From Brochothrix campestris (GTDB taxonomy: Bacteria; Bacillota; Bacilli; Lactobacillales; Listeriaceae), in assembly GCF_046058945.1 (NCBI RefSeq), contig NZ_CP175511.1:1674001-1738000 (forward strand): 64,000 nt of DNA, in the 5' to 3' direction. Of this stretch, positions 62,076 through 64,000 are shown one piece after another. The notes beneath the pieces were generated by a model that was not told the origin of the DNA, made no database searches, and saw nothing but the letters and a program-made list of their open reading frames with translations. The stretch's first letter is position 1; the number at the start of each line of letters is the position of its first letter. The position numbers were made by a program, and so were the translations under genes.

Positions 62076-62798
62076 TTAATCTCTGCTTTCAAATTTATAC
62101 CCGATACCCCAAACAGTTACAATCATCTTCGATACTTCCTCAGAATGTTTGTACAGTTTTTCACGCAGACGTTTAATGTGGGTGTCGACTGTTCGTAAAT
62201 CACCGAAGTAATCATACTGCCACACTTCTTTTAATAACTGCTCACGTTCAAATACTTTATTCGGTGCCTTCGCTAAGAAAATCAAGAGATCATATTCTTT
62301 CGGTGTTAAGCTCACGACATTGTTAGCAACCGTCACGCGATGTGCATCGTTATCGATGTATAACTCGTGATACACAACTACGTCACTGTTTTCTGAACCC
62401 ATCGTTTGTTTCGGATTTTCATTGACACGACGCAAGAGCGATTTCACACGCAACACAATTTCACGTGGGCTAAACGGTTTCGCGACATAGTCATCCGCAC
62501 CTGTATTAAAGCCATCAATGACGTTAACTTCTTCAGCTTTGGCAGTCAGTAATATTACGGGTGTCTTTTTGACTTGTCGAAGCTCTTTTAGGACTTCGAG
62601 GCCATCTTTTCCAGGCATCATAATATCTAATAAAATGAGATCATATTCATTGTTTAAGGCTAACTCTAACGCAGTGATACCGTTATCGGCTTGTTCAACT
62701 TGATAGTTTTCGCGCTCTAAGTACATCGCTAATAACCGTCTAATTCTATCCTCATCATCAACTACTAATACTTTTATATTATTTTCAACTGTTTCCAC
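62076..62798 (-). CDS. resD: Response regulator ResD (OmpR family)
   Basis: The 240-residue regulator has a receiver domain (VLVVDDEDRIRRLL, phosphoacceptor Asp in LILLDIMMPGKDG near 57, Lys in VAKPFSP) and a winged-helix domain with RTVDTHIKRLREKL. The start is GTG at 62798, with AGGGGGC 7 bases before it. It pairs with resE downstream. In Bacillus ResD activates genes for respiration and nitrite/nitric oxide response. Confidence 0.94.
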   Translation of the reverse strand: METVENNIKVLVVDDEDRIRRLLAMYLERENYQVEQADNGITALELALNNEYDLILLDIMMPGKDGLEVLKELRQVKKTPVILLTAKAEEVNVIDGFNTGADDYVAKPFSPREIVLRVKSLLRRVNENPKQTMGSENSDVVVYHELYIDNDAHRVTVANNVVSLTPKEYDLLIFLAKAPNKVFEREQLLKEVWQYDYFGDLRTVDTHIKRLREKLYKHSEEVSKMIVTVWGIGYKFESRD

Positions 62799-62816
62799 AC
62801 AAATGCCCCCTGAAAT

Positions 62817-63548
62817 TTATTGATGTTTACCTGTCATTGCTAGTGCATACATTTGCTTCACTTCATGGACTGATAATTCACGCCATTCGCCGGGCGAAAG
62901 ATTACCGAGTACAAGTGTGCCATATTGTTCACGTTTTAATTTTTGAACGGGATGACCAACGGCTTCGAACATTTTACGCACTTGGTGATTACGGCCTTCA
63001 TGAATGGTCAATTCAACAATGGCTTTATCTTTGCCTTTATCGCCTGAGATAAAGTGTGCTTTCGCTTTTGCTGTTTTACGACCATCGATTCTCACACCGT
63101 CTTGTAGTTGTTTAATTGTTTCACGTGTCGGCAAGCCTTTGACACGGGCAACATACGTTTTTTCAACTTTGAATTTAGGATGCATTAACATGTTCGCAAA
63201 TTCACCGTCATTGGTTAACACAATTAAACCAGATGTATCATAGTCTAAACGGCCAACAGGATACACACGTTCGGGAATCATCTCAAAGAAGTCGGTGACA
63301 ACTTTACGTTTTTTATCATCTGAAGAAGCTGATAAAACACCGCGTGGTTTGTATAACACAAAGTAACGGTTTTCTTCTTTTGATAACGGCACACCATTCA
63401 CTTCAACTTTGTCGCTTGGTGATACTTTAATGCCTTGTTCGCGTACTGTTTTACCGTTGACAGTCACACGGCCATTGGTAATTAATTCTTCTGCCTTACG
63501 TCGCGAGCTAATGCCTGCGTTAGCTATTACTTTTTGTAGTCTTTCCAT
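62817..63548 (-). CDS. rluB: Pseudouridine synthase RluB
   Basis: RluB makes pseudouridine in helix 89 region of 23S rRNA. The 243-residue protein has the S4 domain at the N terminus (MERLQKVIANAGISSRRKAEEL) and the catalytic motif with Asp in VGRLDYDTSGLIVLTNDG. The ATG at 63548 gives the usual start; three further codons upstream are unsupported. It overlaps scpB by 29 bases. Confidence 0.95.
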   Translation of the reverse strand: MERLQKVIANAGISSRRKAEELITNGRVTVNGKTVREQGIKVSPSDKVEVNGVPLSKEENRYFVLYKPRGVLSASSDDKKRKVVTDFFEMIPERVYPVGRLDYDTSGLIVLTNDGEFANMLMHPKFKVEKTYVARVKGLPTRETIKQLQDGVRIDGRKTAKAKAHFISGDKGKDKAIVELTIHEGRNHQVRKMFEAVGHPVQKLKREQYGTLVLGNLSPGEWRELSVHEVKQMYALAMTGKHQ

Positions 63549-64000
63549 CTTCAACACGTCCTTTTATAGTCGTATCTTGAAACGTTTTAAAAAATAAGTC
63601 CATTTCTTCCTGGAGTTTATCGTTTTCCCATTCTTCAGATACATCGGGTAATTCATTTAAATTGGCTAAGCCAAAATAATCCAAAAATTCTTTTGTCGTT
63701 ACATACAAGCGAGCACGCCCTACTTTTTCAGAGCGTCCCTTATCGGTAATCAGGCCTCTTGACACTAAGGTTCTCACAGGCCCATCCGCACTAACACCAC
63801 GAATTTCTTCAATTTCAATTCGGGTGACTGGTTGTTTATAGGCGATAATCGCCAACGTTTCTAACGACGCTTGCGTCAATGCAGAGGCATGAGGGCTATC
63901 CACTAGTTTCTGCAAGTAATCCGCATACTGCGCCTTAGTTGTTAATTGGTAACTGTTCGCTAACTCAATTAACTGAATGCCGGAACTGTCATCCGACTGA
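63520..64000 (-). CDS. scpB: Segregation and condensation protein ScpB (partial)
   Basis: ScpB forms the SMC condensin complex with ScpA. The visible 160 codons run from the window end (internal residues IQLIELANSYQLTTKAQY) to the stop at 63520. The winged-helix domains are recognisable in SLETLAIIAYKQPVTRIEIEEIRGV and LVSRGLITDKGRSEKVGRARLYVTT. The start is outside the window. It overlaps rluB, as in other Listeriaceae. Confidence 0.94.
   Translation of the reverse strand, partial: QSDDSSGIQLIELANSYQLTTKAQYADYLQKLVDSPHASALTQASLETLAIIAYKQPVTRIEIEEIRGVSADGPVRTLVSRGLITDKGRSEKVGRARLYVTTKEFLDYFGLANLNELPDVSEEWENDKLQEEMDLFFKTFQDTTIKGRVEDGKTTKSNS

Noticed and set aside
1..64000. CRISPR arrays, tRNA or rRNA genes, prophage genes
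   Set aside because: I saw no regularly spaced repeats, no tRNA cloverleaf sequences and no phage structural or integrase genes. The mobile DNA is limited to three kinds of IS remnants.

Overview
The window is chromosomal DNA from a low-GC, Gram-positive bacterium. Gene content and order match the Listeriaceae as I remember the Listeria monocytogenes map. There is a yqeG-to-rsfS ribosome assembly block, then pepF-mtnN-yrrS-greA-udk-mltG-yrzB-yqgF-reoM-alaS, a two-component pair, and recD2-TPR-mnmA-iscS-rarA-cymR. A second block follows: YugP protease, reoY-ypiA-aroA-tyrA-aroH-aroB-aroC-ndk-hepT-menG-hepS-folE-hup-gpsA-der-rpsA-cmk-LysM-recQ-ypbB-fer-ribU-resE-resD-rluB-scpB. The many IS remnants and decayed bacteriocin transporters suggest Brochothrix rather than Listeria. 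That genus assignment is inference and no database search was possible.

Layout. 1-4726 (minus): yqeM (partial), rsfS, yqeK, nadD, yhbY, aroE, yqeH, yqeG, with close or overlapping ends and one promoter. 4910-6780 (plus): pepF. 6782-9244: a terminator split by an IS3-family remnant, itself split by an ISL3-family element with an 8-bp target duplication. 9253-17351 (minus): mtnN to alaS, with an alanine T-box leader. 17467-20223 (plus): a two-component system and an unrecognised monocistronic gene. 20359-25058 (minus): nitroreductase/ohrR/ohr, recD2, a TPR protein. 25193-28005: a lactococcin-972-like peptide gene with a broken ABC transporter, cut by an IS30-family element. 28249-30524: mnmA and a cysteine desulfurase. 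30705-30898 (plus): 6S RNA. Then rarA (minus), cymR and two small orphan genes (plus). 33594-34766: a second terminator split by another copy of the same IS3-type element. 34861-55936 (minus): housekeeping genes for the shikimate pathway, menaquinone side chain, folate, chromosome and ribosome. 56098-56214: FMN riboswitch for ribU. 56298-59534: a second broken lactococcin-972-type ABC system with an XRE regulator and twin operator-like palindromes. 59660-64000: thioesterase, resE/resD, rluB, scpB (partial).

How the genes work together. The yqe block and der, rpsA, yqgF and rluB all serve ribosome maturation. The aro genes with tyrA make chorismate and prephenate-derived products, and chorismate also feeds menaquinone, whose prenyl tail and final methylation are encoded by hepS/hepT/menG. 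ResDE is the expected respiratory regulator. ReoM and ReoY, both here, are known in Listeria as partners controlling ClpCP turnover of MurA. CymR sits near the cysteine desulfurase and tRNA thiolase genes.

Most notable points: two copies of one IS inside the loops of two different terminators; two decayed lactococcin-972-type export systems, one still beside an intact peptide gene and one broken partly by a 7-bp tandem duplication; a ~100-bp dispersed intergenic repeat; a GC-rich structured segment carried by the ISL3 element; and paired CAACGnnnCGTTG palindromes 21 bp apart beside the XRE gene.
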